Positions 9,711 through 20,900 of a stretch of 64,000 nucleotides of DNA are shown piece after piece. The position numbers and the translations under genes are program-made. A model generated the notes under the pieces. The model made no database searches, was not told the DNA's origin, and was given only the letters and a program-made list of their open reading frames with translations. The DNA is taken from NCBI RefSeq assembly GCF_033568475.1, contig NC_133123.1, positions 176,049,685 to 176,113,684 on the forward strand, read 5' to 3'. The stretch is from Henckelia pumila (Eukaryota; Streptophyta; Magnoliopsida; Lamiales; Gesneriaceae). Positions within the stretch are counted from its first letter, which is position 1; every line of letters starts with the position of its first letter.

Positions 9711-12225
9711 TCACACAGTCAGTGATGCACCATTGTCTGCTGCCGTGAGATTGAGAATCATTGAAGCTGCCTTCGGGGCCCTGTTGAGAAGATAACCAAA
9801 GAACTTAATAGAATTTAGAACTGATCAAACCTAAATGACCAAAACACAAGTTTTGCAGATAACACAGAACTATACGAAAACCAGCACCCCACGAAATATA
9901 TAATAATCAAAAGTATCAAAACCATAAATCACTTTTCGAAGCTTCCCATGAGTTCTAGCTATTAGGAAACATATTTCTGACAAAGAATCTAAATAAACCA
10001 ATTTTGTGACTTCGTTGAGCTAGTAGCTCAATGATAATACTGCCTCAGATTAATATTTTCAAATCCTAGAGTGTTTCCTTTGCGTAGTGCGCTAAAATCA
10101 CCCACTCGAAGATTACATCTTTTTACATTGTATGCATCAAACTCTGACCGACCTAGTGACTGGATGGACTAGAGCATTTTCAGATGTAATATCGGTATCC
10201 AGAGTGAGGATTCTATACACGTATTCACCGAGAGAAAGAAATTTATTGAACCACCAAGTAACCTCCAACTAAGTTACCTTGTGGATTAGCAAATAACTGC
10301 TTACGGACAAGTATATACACAACACTAAAACATTGACTATTTATTCTAGAAGAAACTAATAAATCTATAATGTTATGGTGGATGCAATTGTCTAAATTCC
10401 ATGAAGCATTATCTGTGTGTGTGTGTGTGTGTGTGGAGAGAGAGAGACAGAGAGAGAGCAAACCATGATTCGGGCGTTGGATATAGATCGGCTGAACTAC
10501 CAAAGCATGACTGAAGCATTTCAGTGTTAATCACGCCTGGACTAAGTGCCACTATAGCTATTCCGGGAGGTAATTCCTTTGCAACTGCCTTTGTTAGACC
10601 CTCTACTGCCCATTTCGAAGCACAGTAAGGTGCTACCTATCACGATTTAGTAACATCTCAGCACGTAAGTAAAATACAAAAAAAAAACTAATAAATTAGC
10701 AGAGTCACAATCTAAACCAGGTAAGAAACTGTTGCGCAACAAATTAATCACTTGGAAAATAACTACAAGGCTAGCTTCAAGCTATACCTGTGCAGCAGCA
10801 GATCTTCCCCATCCAGATGACATGTTGACAATTAACCCTTGCTTTCTTTCAATCATCAGTGGAGTGAAGTGTCGTAATACATTAGTTGTCCCCTTAATGT
10901 TCGTGTCAATGACGGCATCAAACTCATCTACAGGAACATCCCATATTTTGTTGTTCCTATTTATTGTGCCGGCATTGTTTACTGGAAAAGATGCACAAAA
11001 TATCAAAATTTGAAATGTGACAAGAAAGTCAAACACAAGATTAATAAAATGCAGATGAAATTTTAAAGAAAATTGGGAAAGATGAGCATTATATTTTTTA
11101 ACTCTTGAGAGAACCAAGTGTTTGCCATCAACTGAAATGTACTCTGCAGGTGAAAAGGGAGGTGTATGTTGAGAAGAAGCTCTTCCAGTTTTACATTAAG
11201 AAGCACAAAAAAAAAACCTATATGCCAATTCAAATACGCCTATAGAAAGTTTAACACAGAGCATGGTTCAAAAATATCCGTGCCCCCTGCCACCCTGCAG
11301 AAACTTATGTTGTTTTCCGTTCAACGTTCTTTAATTTTCCTGAAGCTAGAAATTTATGCGAAGTCCAACCCACAGAAGCGAAAACTAGAAAGTGTTGCAG
11401 AAAATCCGTGTCACAGTGTCATCCTTTGACACATTGGTCGGCAGAGGAACATGAATCAATCACTCAGTTTTAAAAATCATTCCAAGCCATGACTTTATCA
11501 CACTAAATATATTATACTTCGAAAATCAGGGAGCGTTCCAATTAACCAAAAAGATCCATATTTCATCTCAAAATGAGAATGAACCACACAAACATCAATT
11601 TCCCCACGTCTACACCATCAATTACTTGCAAATGCTGAAATTGCAATTCAAACCATTTGTAACAAAACAAAGCCAACCCATCTTTTAAAAACAACAAAGT
11701 AGTTGATTCAGAGTCATCAAGAAATCATTTCCATCACCACTTATATTATGACCAATAACAAGAACGAGAAATTCAATAATCTCCAATAACATAATCATAC
11801 ATTAGCTGACACAAAAGACAATCAACTGATGTACCTATAATATCAGGAACAACCTTCTTCTCCACCGCAGTTCGCGCCAACTCTTTAACACCAGCATCGG
11901 ACCTCTAGCATAACAGAGACATCAACGATAAGGGAGGTTTACACACAAAACGCACGGGGCTCAAGTAAATTACCACATCAATATTCAAGACAAGGTGATT
12001 ATTGTTCTTGAATTTCTCGGAGGCAGCGGTGAGCTCCGACTCGAGAGATGAAAGCTTATCCTGGGAACGAGAGCAGCCAATTACCGTCTGGCCAAGCTTG
12101 GCCAATTCCAACGCAAGTGCTTTTCCGAGCCCTCGGCTAACCCCGGTTATCAGCACCGTTTTTCGAGTGGCTGCGGCAGCCGCGTGCATGGTGTTCGTCG
12201 CCGTTGGCGGCAGCGCCGTACTCAT
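9711..12225 (-). CDS. Short-chain dehydrogenase, pterin aldehyde reductase-like (5 exons)
   Basis: Exons on the minus strand: 12225-11974, 11904-11835, 10981-10788, 10636-10464, 9780-9711. All introns are GT-AG, the exons sum to 759 nt, and the frame gives 252 residues. The Rossmann motif TGVSRGLG is at 27-34 (NADP(H) binding), NNAG at 109-112, catalytic Ser163 in NMSSGWGRS, and YCASK (Tyr176, Lys180) follows with the classic S-x12-Y spacing. All SDR catalytic residues are present. The best match I recognise is Arabidopsis At1g10310, NADPH-dependent pterin aldehyde reductase, which salvages pterin aldehydes in folate metabolism in the cytosol. I chose the start at MSTALPP, since the upstream in-frame Met adds an untypical extension. 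The protein ends ...SLTV, slightly short of the family's usual end. Substrate specificity is inferred from family. Confidence 0.88.
10024..10066 (+). repeat. tRNA-like A and B boxes, possible decayed SINE in intron 4
   Basis: TAGCTCAATGAT (10024-10035) resembles a polymerase III A box, and TTTTCAAATCC (10056-10066) resembles a degenerate B box, with plausible spacing. The region sits in the large last intron of the dehydrogenase gene. No cloverleaf can be drawn, so this is not a tRNA gene. A tRNA-derived SINE is only a suggestion. Confidence 0.25.
10414..10458. repeat. Compound (TG)n(GA)n microsatellite at a splice donor
   Basis: About ten TG units are followed by GA-rich repeats and end at the 5' splice site of intron 4 of the dehydrogenase gene (exon 4 ends at 10464). 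In the transcript the intron therefore begins GTTTGC, then (CU)n, then (CA)n. Confidence 0.9.
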
Positions 12226-12534
12226 GCTCTCTTCACCGGCGACGAGACTCGCACGGTTGAATTCCGCTTCGAAGAATTCCAAAAAAATTTTGTTGTCTTG
12301 ATTCTTGAATCCCAACACCTGGGGGATTTATTAGAAATCGGTTTGGGGTTTTTTGAGCAAAAATAATATTTACCTTCACTTCGTTTTATTATTATTATAC
12401 AAATAAAAAAAAGATATTTGAAATTGGATTTTAAATTTATATAATTTCAGTTCATAGAAAATTTTTATTTAATTTTTTATAAAATTATGCAGTGTTACAA
12501 AAATATTTTTTTTACTTTTTGGATATATTTTGAA

Positions 12535-12578
<44 letters not shown>

Positions 12579-13135
12579 GTATTTCATAGATTTCACTTTA
12601 AATATTAATAATAAGTTAAAGAGAAATGATCAATAAATCACTAATAAGGTCACTCTCGATTCAGACTGTATTTGTTTTCGCTCCCACACAAAAATATGTC
12701 CAACATTTGAATTCCCTGATTGAGATTCAAACCAAGACCTCTCTCATTTGCTCTCTGATTAAGATTCAAACCAAGAACTCTCTCATTTGTGAGGGTTTGG
12801 TGTCATTTAGGCTACAAGCTTGGGATGACAACGAGGTGGGTTCGGGGCGGATTTGATCAAATCCGAGACCCACCCGCCAAGGAAAATTCGGAACCCAAAC
12901 CCGTCCACCCCGCATCAAAACCCTAGTGCTATTAAATTTGTAGTTCCAATTTTATTTATTGGTTTGGCATTTTTAGTGTATAACATTTTTTTCTAAATTT
13001 CATAACACTTTCATTTTTCTAGGGTTTACCTGCATGTACACTTGAGTTCAATATTTAATCCTAGCCACAGTCACACACTAAATTCACGGGGTGGTTAAAA
13101 AAGTATGATTACTTTGTGAAGTATTTAAAATAAAG
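12226..13135. other. Upstream spacer with (TA)n tract and a common plant repeat
   Basis: This is promoter-side DNA of the dehydrogenase gene. A (TA)n tract occupies about 12538-12574. Near 12820-12930 a GGATGACAACGAGG-type stretch with CCCGCC/GGGGCGG words resembles 24904-25025, so it is a dispersed repeat. No gene is recognised. Confidence 0.55.
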
Positions 13136-13293
13136 GGATGTTGACTATTTATTTAAAAAAACAGGGAGTTGACTCATTTGAATTAAAATTAAACCTAATA
13201 AATAAATAAATTAAAAGAATTAACAATGTCAGGAGGTTTATTATTTGTTTCTTCTCCCCCAACCAAATTCTCCCGCAAAAGAAACGGGAAACC

Positions 13294-13300
13294 TATAAAA
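13294..13300 (+). promoter_or_regulatory. TATA box and 5' non-coding exon of the MULE transposase gene
   Basis: TATAAAA is followed by a pyrimidine-rich leader. A donor (CAA|GTAAGT) after 13437 and an acceptor (TTTTGTAG) ending at 14060 define a likely 623-bp intron in the 5' UTR, ending three bases before the ATG. The promoter is inferred from position and motif. Confidence 0.5.
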
Positions 13301-13565
13301 ACCTGCAATCTTCTTCATTTTTCTCTTCATCTGGATGCTAGTCCTTGAGCTGTGAAAAAAACCTAATCTATTTCAAACATCTTCTATTGCTCATTCATCT
13401 GTATTTGAAACAAAATTTTATCAAAGTACAAGCGCAAGTAAGTTTTCTCCATTCTTGTTTTTTAAGAGAGTTTTGTCCATTATTGTTGAATGTAAGCATT
13501 TATCTGATTTAAGTCGTTATTCTTTTCATTTAGCAAGTGCAAATAAAAAAAATGATGTGTTGGAA

Positions 13566-13930
13566 TCTGGGTCGATTCAAGGAACCCAAGGTTTGGGTAG
13601 CTTGGGTTGACCCAAGCCCTGGGTTTACCCAAAGCTTGGGTCGACCCAAGCCTTGGGTTGACCCAAGCTCTGGGTTTACCCAGGGCTTGGGTTGACCCAA
13701 GCTCTGGGTCGACCCAAGCCCTGGGTAAACCCAGATCTTGGGTCAACCCAAGGCTTGGGTCGACCCAAGCTTGGGTAAACCCATAGCTTGGGTCAACCCA
13801 AGCTACCCAAACCTTGGGGTTCCTTGGGTCGACCCAGGGTGATCCAAGCCTTGGGTCAACCCAATGAGTTTTGGGTCGACCATGGTTGACCCAGAATTCA
13901 TGGCCAAAACTTTTTTGGTTAACCATAGGT
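13566..13930. repeat. Palindromic CTTGGGTCGACCCAAG array 1 (leader intron)
   Basis: Roughly 15-18 bp units built on the palindrome CTTGGGTCGACCCAAG and its variants (centre TTGA, TCAA, TTTA or TAAA) run head to tail. Its right end (a CTTGGGTCAACCCAATGAG stretch, then GGTCGACCATG) is repeated almost exactly at 17867-17902. It lies inside the inferred 5' UTR intron of the transposase gene. Open frames here are caused by the repeat. Confidence 0.9.
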
Positions 13931-14063
13931 AGTTCTTGTTATTTTGTACCCAGAACTCTTTTGGTTGACCATGGGTAGATCATAGACAGAGCATGTAGTG
14001 TTCTTGTTATTTTTTGTGATTAAAATAGTTTTATTCTTATAATTTATGTGAATTTTGTAGGTT

Positions 14064-16331
14064 ATGCCTACGGTAATAGTTGTTCATTTCGATGGTAGAT
14101 GGGAAGCGAGTGAAGAAAACGTATATAAATGGAATCCCGGATCGAATTCAAAGTTTGCAGCTATTCCAGTATATGATGATTTTTTTCTTCTTGAAAATTT
14201 AAATCGTGAACTATATAGAGCTGGGAAAATAGAAGAGTCTGCCAACCTGAGGTTGAGTTACCTTCTAGAGTTGTCGTGCAACATTCAACCGATTTATATA
14301 GAGAATGATCAAGATTTGAAAGCATATCTGTATTTTGGTTGTCCGAAAACGAGGCCAGTGCTTAAAGTTGAAATTGAACATGTTGTTGGTTTTTTGGATG
14401 TTTCTGATAATGTGCATGAAGTTGGTATTGATGAAGGCAATACTAATTATAACGATCAAAACTCTTATGATGATTATTTTGATTTGAATATTGTTTCTTT
14501 GGATCGTAATAATATTAGTGAGGCTTTTGATGAGACAAATGTGGTTGCAAATAATGAGGCCGTTGTGGTTGCAACTGTGGATATTGATAGCGAGCCAATT
14601 GTGGTTGCAAGTAATGAGACAGTTGTGATTGCAAGAAATGAGTCAGATATGGTTGCAAATGTGGATATTGTTAATGACACATTTTCATTCACAGATGGTT
14701 CAAACTTGTTTGTTGGTCAAGAATTTCCAAACAGAGATGCGGTGAAAAATTTGTTAAGAAGAATCAGTTTGGAAGCATGTTTTGAATTTGAGACAGTAAA
14801 AAGTAGTCAGGTGGTGTATGCTGTGAAATGTACCGTGGCTAATTGTAAGTGGAGAATCTGGACCTCAAAGATGAAAGATTCACATGTATTCTCCATTCGA
14901 AAATATTGCAATACACATACTTGTGATTTGACGGGGAGGCGTAAGAGAATCCGTGGAGCTAGTTCGATTGTTGTTCGTGATATGTTGGTGAATAATTTTC
15001 AAGGTAATCAAGTACAAATAACACCGAAAGCGGTCATGGCGATGATGCGCAATAATATGAATGCTGATATATCATATTACAAGGCTTGGAGAGGAAAAGA
15101 ACTAGCAGACAATATTTTGAAAGGTGATCCTACCAAGAGTTTTACTCTACTGCCTTGTTATTTGCACATGGTTGAGAAGATGAACCGAGGAAGCATAACA
15201 GACATATGTGTTGACGAGAAAAATCGATTCAAGTATATGTTTCTTGCTTTTGGTGCGTGTGTCAGGGGATATCGAAGCATGCGAAAATGTGTGTCAATTG
15301 ATGGTACATGGTTGAAAGGCAAGTACAATGGTGTTTTACTTGTGGCATCCGCACAGGATGGAAATTATCATCAATATCCTTTGGCGTGGGGAATTGTCGA
15401 TGGTGAGTCTACTTCTTCGTGGAGTTGGTTTTTGACGAAGTTGTTAGAAGTAGTACCAGACTCGACTGATCTGGTGATAATTTCAGACAGACATCAGGGA
15501 ATAATTAATGCTGTTTCTAGTGTTTATAAAAATGCACATCATGGTCATTGTGTGTGGCATTTATCCCAGAATTTGAAAACCAGGTGCAAAAAAAAGGGCG
15601 CAACGGAAATGTTTTTGCAGATTGCAAAAATTTATAAGCAAAACGAGTTTGATGTTGCATACAGTGATTTTAGGAAGAGATATCCTGAGGCTGCGCAGTT
15701 TTTGGACGAAAGAGATACACTTGATCGATGGACTCGAGCATATTGCCCAAATACTCGTTACAATATTTTGACGACAAACGGGGTTGAATCAATCAATGCT
15801 AGACTACTTGAAGAGAGAAAGCTTCCTATAATATCACTTTTAGATTCTTTACAGAGACTGACATCATCTTGGTTTGTCCGATATCGTAACGCATCAGTTG
15901 CAGCTAACAATAATCTGACCCCTACCATCGAGGGAATTCTTCGCAGCCGGTTCACTGATGCCCAAGGAATGCAAGTTTTTGAATTGGGCCGTCTTGAGTT
16001 TGATGTTCGGAGTGGTCGACACTCGGCCATTGTGGACCTGGAATCTAAAAGATGCACTTGCCGAGTTTTTGATATTGACAGATTCCCATGTGCTCATGCC
16101 ATTGCAGCCAGTTGGTTAGCGAATATTGACTTGTATCAATTGTGTTCAGAGTATTATTCTACGATGACATGGTGTATGGCTTACTCAGAGACTGTCTATC
16201 CAGTTCCGGAAGAAAGTGAATGGCCACCTAACATTAATTTTCCAGTTGTATTACCTCCTTGTCTACAAAAAAAAGTGGGTAGAAAAAAACAAAATAGAAT
16301 TCCTTCGATTGGAGAATTTAGTAAAAGATAG
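14064..16331 (+). CDS. mudrA-type MULE transposase
   Basis: An uninterrupted 755-residue frame in one coding exon. It would cut and move the element by binding the ends and catalysing strand transfer in the nucleus. The N-terminus (1-60) resembles the PB1-like head of plant MuDR proteins. About 210-285 is the MuDR DNA-binding region with conserved Cys/His (VKCTVANCKWRIW, THTC). About 408-500 is the MULE DDE domain, with Asp413 in SIDGTWLKG, Asp475 in IISDRHQG and the HCVWHL motif. A SWIM zinc finger sits at about 664-682 (CTCRVF...FPCAH). The third acidic residue is not assigned with confidence. Residues about 150-205 hold near-repeats of the type VVVA-NE. The intact frame suggests recent activity. 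The start is chosen at the first ATG after a good splice acceptor. Confidence 0.9.
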   Translation: MPTVIVVHFDGRWEASEENVYKWNPGSNSKFAAIPVYDDFFLLENLNRELYRAGKIEESANLRLSYLLELSCNIQPIYIENDQDLKAYLYFGCPKTRPVLKVEIEHVVGFLDVSDNVHEVGIDEGNTNYNDQNSYDDYFDLNIVSLDRNNISEAFDETNVVANNEAVVVATVDIDSEPIVVASNETVVIARNESDMVANVDIVNDTFSFTDGSNLFVGQEFPNRDAVKNLLRRISLEACFEFETVKSSQVVYAVKCTVANCKWRIWTSKMKDSHVFSIRKYCNTHTCDLTGRRKRIRGASSIVVRDMLVNNFQGNQVQITPKAVMAMMRNNMNADISYYKAWRGKELADNILKGDPTKSFTLLPCYLHMVEKMNRGSITDICVDEKNRFKYMFLAFGACVRGYRSMRKCVSIDGTWLKGKYNGVLLVASAQDGNYHQYPLAWGIVDGESTSSWSWFLTKLLEVVPDSTDLVIISDRHQGIINAVSSVYKNAHHGHCVWHLSQNLKTRCKKKGATEMFLQIAKIYKQNEFDVAYSDFRKRYPEAAQFLDERDTLDRWTRAYCPNTRYNILTTNGVESINARLLEERKLPIISLLDSLQRLTSSWFVRYRNASVAANNNLTPTIEGILRSRFTDAQGMQVFELGRLEFDVRSGRHSAIVDLESKRCTCRVFDIDRFPCAHAIAASWLANIDLYQLCSEYYSTMTWCMAYSETVYPVPEESEWPPNINFPVVLPPCLQKKVGRKKQNRIPSIGEFSKR

Positions 16332-16429
16332 AAGTAGCTTTTGTGTTTTGTAATAATGAGTTAAAAAAACATAGAAGCAACCTTTGTGTTTTGTAATAAT
16401 AAGTCAAAAAAATATCTTGTCCAAAAAAA

Positions 16430-16573
16430 ATTGGGTCGATCCAAGAAGTTTCTTGGTCAACCCAAGAGTTTCTGGGTCAACCCAAGAGTTTTTGGGTCGA
16501 CCCAAGAAGTTTCTTGGTCAACCCAAGAGTTTTTGGGTCGACCCAAGGCTTGGGTCAACCCAAGCTACCCAAA
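16430..16573. repeat. Palindromic GGGTCGACCC array 2
   Basis: Units here more often carry CAAGAAGTTTCTTGG and CAAGAGTTTTTGGG spacers around GGTCAACCC/GGGTCGACCC. It starts about 100 bp after the transposase stop and ends where the 104-bp minisatellite begins. The same unit order opens array 3. Confidence 0.9.
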
Positions 16574-17598
16574 CTTGAAAGATTATATATTAAAATCGTT
16601 AAACCAAGATTATATATTAAAATCGTTAAACCAGTGGATTCAACTATTAAAACATGTATCATTATATAAAATACTCGTGAAAATAGGATATACATATGTT
16701 ATAACTTGAAAGATTATATATTAAAATCGTTAAACCAATGGATTCAACTATTAAAACATGTATCATTATATAAAATACTCGTGATACATATGTTATAACT
16801 TGAAAGATTATATATTAAAATCGTTAAACCAATGGATTCAACTATTAAAACATGTATCATTATATAAAATACTCGTGAAAATAGGATATACATATGTTAT
16901 AACTTGAAAGATTATATATTAAAATCGTTAAACCAGTTAATTCAACTATTAAAACATGTATCGTTATATAAAATACTCGTGAAAATAGGATATACATATG
17001 TTATAACTTGAAAGATTATATATTAAAATCGTTAAACCAGTGGATTCAACTATTAAAACATGTATCATTATATAAAATACTCGTGAAAATAGGATATACA
17101 TATGTTATAACTTGAAAGATTATATATTAAAATCGTTAAACCAGTTAATTCAACTATTAAAACATGTATCGTTATATAAAATACTCGTGAAAATAGGATA
17201 TACATATGTTATAACTTGAAAGATTATATATTAAAATCGTTAAACCAGTGGATTCAACTATTAAAACATGTATCATTATATAAAATACTCGTGAAAATAG
17301 GATATACATATGTTATAACTTGAAAGATTATATATTAAAATCGTTAAACCAGTGGATTCAACTATTAAAACATGTATCATTATATAAAATACTCGTGAAA
17401 ATAGGATATACATATGTTATAACTTGAAAGATTATATATTAAAATCGTTAAACCAATGGATTCAACTATTAAAACATGTATCATTATATAAAATACTCGT
17501 GATACATATGTTATAACTTGAAAGATTATATATTAAAATCGTTAAACCAGTGGATTCAACTATTAAAACATGTATCATTATATAAAATACTCGTGAAA
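16574..17598. repeat. 104-bp tandem minisatellite between the MULE genes
   Basis: About ten copies of an AT-rich unit that opens CTTGAAAGATTATATA. Unit starts fall near 16705, 16799, 16903, 17007, 17111, 17215, 17319, 17423 and 17517, so most are exactly 104 bp. Two units are 94 bp, lacking the same 10 bp. The first copy carries an extra 30-bp internal duplication. Units alternate small variants (GTGGATTC or TTAATTC; ATCATT or ATCGTT), suggesting higher-order duplication. Confidence 0.95.
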
Positions 17599-17903
17599 AG
17601 TTTTTTGGTCAACCCAAGAGTTTCTGGGTCAACCCAAGAGTTTTTGGGTCGACCCAAGAAGTTTCTTGGTCAACCCAAGAAGTTTTTGGGTCAACCCAAG
17701 GCTTGGGTTGACCCAAGCCTTGGGTCGACCCAGGGCTTGGGTCGACCCAAGGCTTGGGTCAACCCAAGGCTTGGGTCGACCCAAGCTTTGGGTAAACCCA
17801 TAGCTTGGGTCAACCCAAGCTACCCAAACCTTGGGGGTTCCTTGGGTCGACCCAGGGTGATCCAAGCCTTGGGTCAACCCAATGAGTTTTGGGTCGACCA
17901 TGA
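17599..17903. repeat. Palindromic GGGTCGACCC array 3
   Basis: It begins with the same unit order as array 2 and ends with the same end sequence as array 1, joining the two types. It lies directly before the 3' end of the Ulp1-like gene. Confidence 0.9.
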
Positions 17904-17982
17904 TTGTAAATCGTTAAACCAGTGGATTCAACATAATTGTGAAAATAAAACCTTAAATTCATCAATTCAAAAGAAATAAAGA

Positions 17983-20900
17983 TCAATGAATAGTCCATTG
18001 ATTATCAAACATATTACAGAGTAAAAAAAATCTAAACTCAGTTACAAGTTTGTCATCTAACTTTAATACTAGGTAATCACTTTTCTTGGATAAAGCATAT
18101 CCAGCAACGGCGAGGACAAATGCTCCTGAATCCTCACTGTAAAATAAAAACAATATGAAACTATTAGTCATCTGTCAATGATAAACATATTACACATTAG
18201 AGATATGATAACGTACTGTTTAATCTGGGCTTTGAACTCATCAAACATTTTTATAGACCATGACCTCTCAGGATGTGGGTTGTTCCCAACAAAAGATAGC
18301 AGACGAGCAACGTTGATAAGTATAGGCCCTATGTCCTCATCCAGATCTTTGCACTTAGGATCGTGCTTTCGCTGCAAATCATATATAGTGCACTTATTGA
18401 CCCCTGCAACGAGTTTTAGTAAAAACCATCGTCCATCTCTGTGGACTGGGATGAGGATTATTCGCGCCTTTGCCCAGGAGACACAAGGCCATTTTGGATC
18501 CATCCCTTTAACCACCCCTACCACATTTGTTTTGAGAATTCGGTTTTCAACTTCATCCACCACGGACATCGACACATAGAAATGCCTATCCATCAGGGAC
18601 ACGTTTGTTGACATCACTTCAGGATGTTTTAGCTGAATCTCGAGTAATCCACGGAGAGCTTCACCCATGAGCTAAATTCGACAGAAGAATATTTTTCAAA
18701 GATAAAAAATAATTGATCTACAAATGTTCACGAATTTTAAATGCTTACACAAATCGTGACGAGCGAATTTGCGATTGTCATGGGCTTGTAGAACGACTTG
18801 TCATAATTGTCATAAAATCCTTTTATTCTGCTAGGCGAACTTACAAGCATCGATGCTCTAACTCGAGCCAACGAGTTGTTTACCTTGAAAGTCAAGTACT
18901 CCACAAATGGCCTCACACCGTCACAACCTCTCGACGTGGTTGCCTCAGAACCTGACATAACCGCATTAGGAGTCACCTGAATATCTAAAAACATAAAGTT
19001 GATCATTTATTATGTTATGCTATACATAAATATATACGTAAAAAAATGCATTAACTTACCTTCAAAGGATTCCTCTGGTATAGTTGGCAGCTCAACTCGG
19101 CTATTTTTGGGAAACAATTCCCTGATCATATTATCATCAACACCTAACAGTATACATCAAACAACTTAAAATTAAAATGACAATTTTAATACATAATTCT
19201 CTTATGTGCACTTAATTAAAAATTACTCACCAACGTCTGCCTCAAGTACAGATGATTTTCTCTTTTGCCTTCTGCTATAGACCATGCTATAATCTCTCTG
19301 AACATGTACCGCCGTCTGAGACCTGATCTCAGCCAAACCTGCTCTAATCTGTTCAGTCAAACTCGATCTCAACTCATCAAAACCAGCTTTCATTTGCCTT
19401 ATACACGCTCTGGTGTCGATAAATTGTGCTCTCATCTCAAGACGCAATGAGTTAACGGTATCATCCAATTCACTCAAACGCCGCCCAAAACGATGCTCAA
19501 GGGATGATGTGCGGCGAGTAGGATTGGCTCCAACGTAGACTCTAGGCCCCGTACGAATGGGACGAAGAGTGCTAGAGCTGGATCTAATGGCATCAGCAGA
19601 AGGGGTGCTGGAGCTGGATCTAGTGGCTTCAATAGAAGGGTTGCTAGAGCTGGATCTAGTGACATCATGCTCGAGAGGGTGCTGGCTGCATATAACAGCC
19701 TTACCCTGACTCCACAACTCTAGTACCCGAGTGGTGACGACATCTGGTGCAGAATCAACAAAAACACCGGTGGTATAATACGATGACATGAGCTCCTCAT
19801 AAGTAGGAGTCAAATATCCAACACAATCCTATATTTATTTAAAATCGTATCAGATAAATTAAAAAAATTATGCCCACAGCTACGATATCAAATTAATTAA
19901 TATTACTTACGTTTATATCACAGGCACCAAATGCTGCACTAACATCAACATCAGACGGGGCACGATTTGCAGGCCACATGTTCGTCACCCACTGAAACAT
20001 CCTGGGCAAAATCAAACCGTCTACCATATCTTTTCTCTTGGCAAACTTTTGTGCCACACTAGGATAATATTCATAAGCCAAGATCTGCGAAAATTATTTC
20101 AAACAATATTATTATTATAAATAAAAATAACAAAGTCACTTTTAACATTCAAAAAATGATATACCTGCAGAGGCAGCACAAAACCACATAGAAGAAAATT
20201 GCCATGAACTTCTTTACAACCATGTCCCTGGGAAGTATATTTCTTTAAAAGGTCCTTCTTCAAAGATTTGACGGCATCATGATAGGCTATTCTACCCCAG
20301 GGATACTTATTAAACCTATCCAAATCATCTATAAGCCTTAGACATGTACAGTCGACCTTCATGTTTTTTTTCCTACTCCCCCCACAGAATACAGCAGAAT
20401 AAAAGTAAAGATTAGCCATCTTCAACTTCTCCACATCTATCCCCACAGTCTCATTTTGTCCTACGGCAGTAATCTTTGTCTCCAAATCACTAAGAAAAAT
20501 TTGAGACTTACCAACAAAGTGTCTCGAGACAAAGATACTTTCTACATCTGGTAGATCTGTCGGCTCTATACTGCAGCTGAGACCTGTTATTAAACAATAT
20601 TCTAACATAGAAAATCTAACTGGCCTTTTACGCACGACCATCCAAAAATCATCACTACCGTTATCAACTATCTGGCTACTCATTAGATACCACATAATTT
20701 GACTTGAAACATTAAAATCTCGGTGATACCTAACGAGGTTACCAAATGGTGACTGATCAAAAAACGTTGCTATTTCCTCGTTGTTCAGATAGTTATGAAT
20801 CTTCTGGGCAGTCTCTTTATATCTCGACTCAATTGTCAATTTCACACGAAAAATTGCATTTCTGCCCAGTTTTGTTGGCAAATATACCTATGAAAAAATA

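Noticed and set aside
10024..10066. tRNA gene
   Set aside because: Only box-like words; no acceptor stem or anticodon arm can be drawn.
13480..13926. Long open frames rich in WVDPSLGSTQ and LGRPKAWVNP (also at 16384-16709, 17518-17979, 20970-21651)
   Set aside because: They are produced by the palindromic arrays, appear on both strands with the same peptides, and have no domain.
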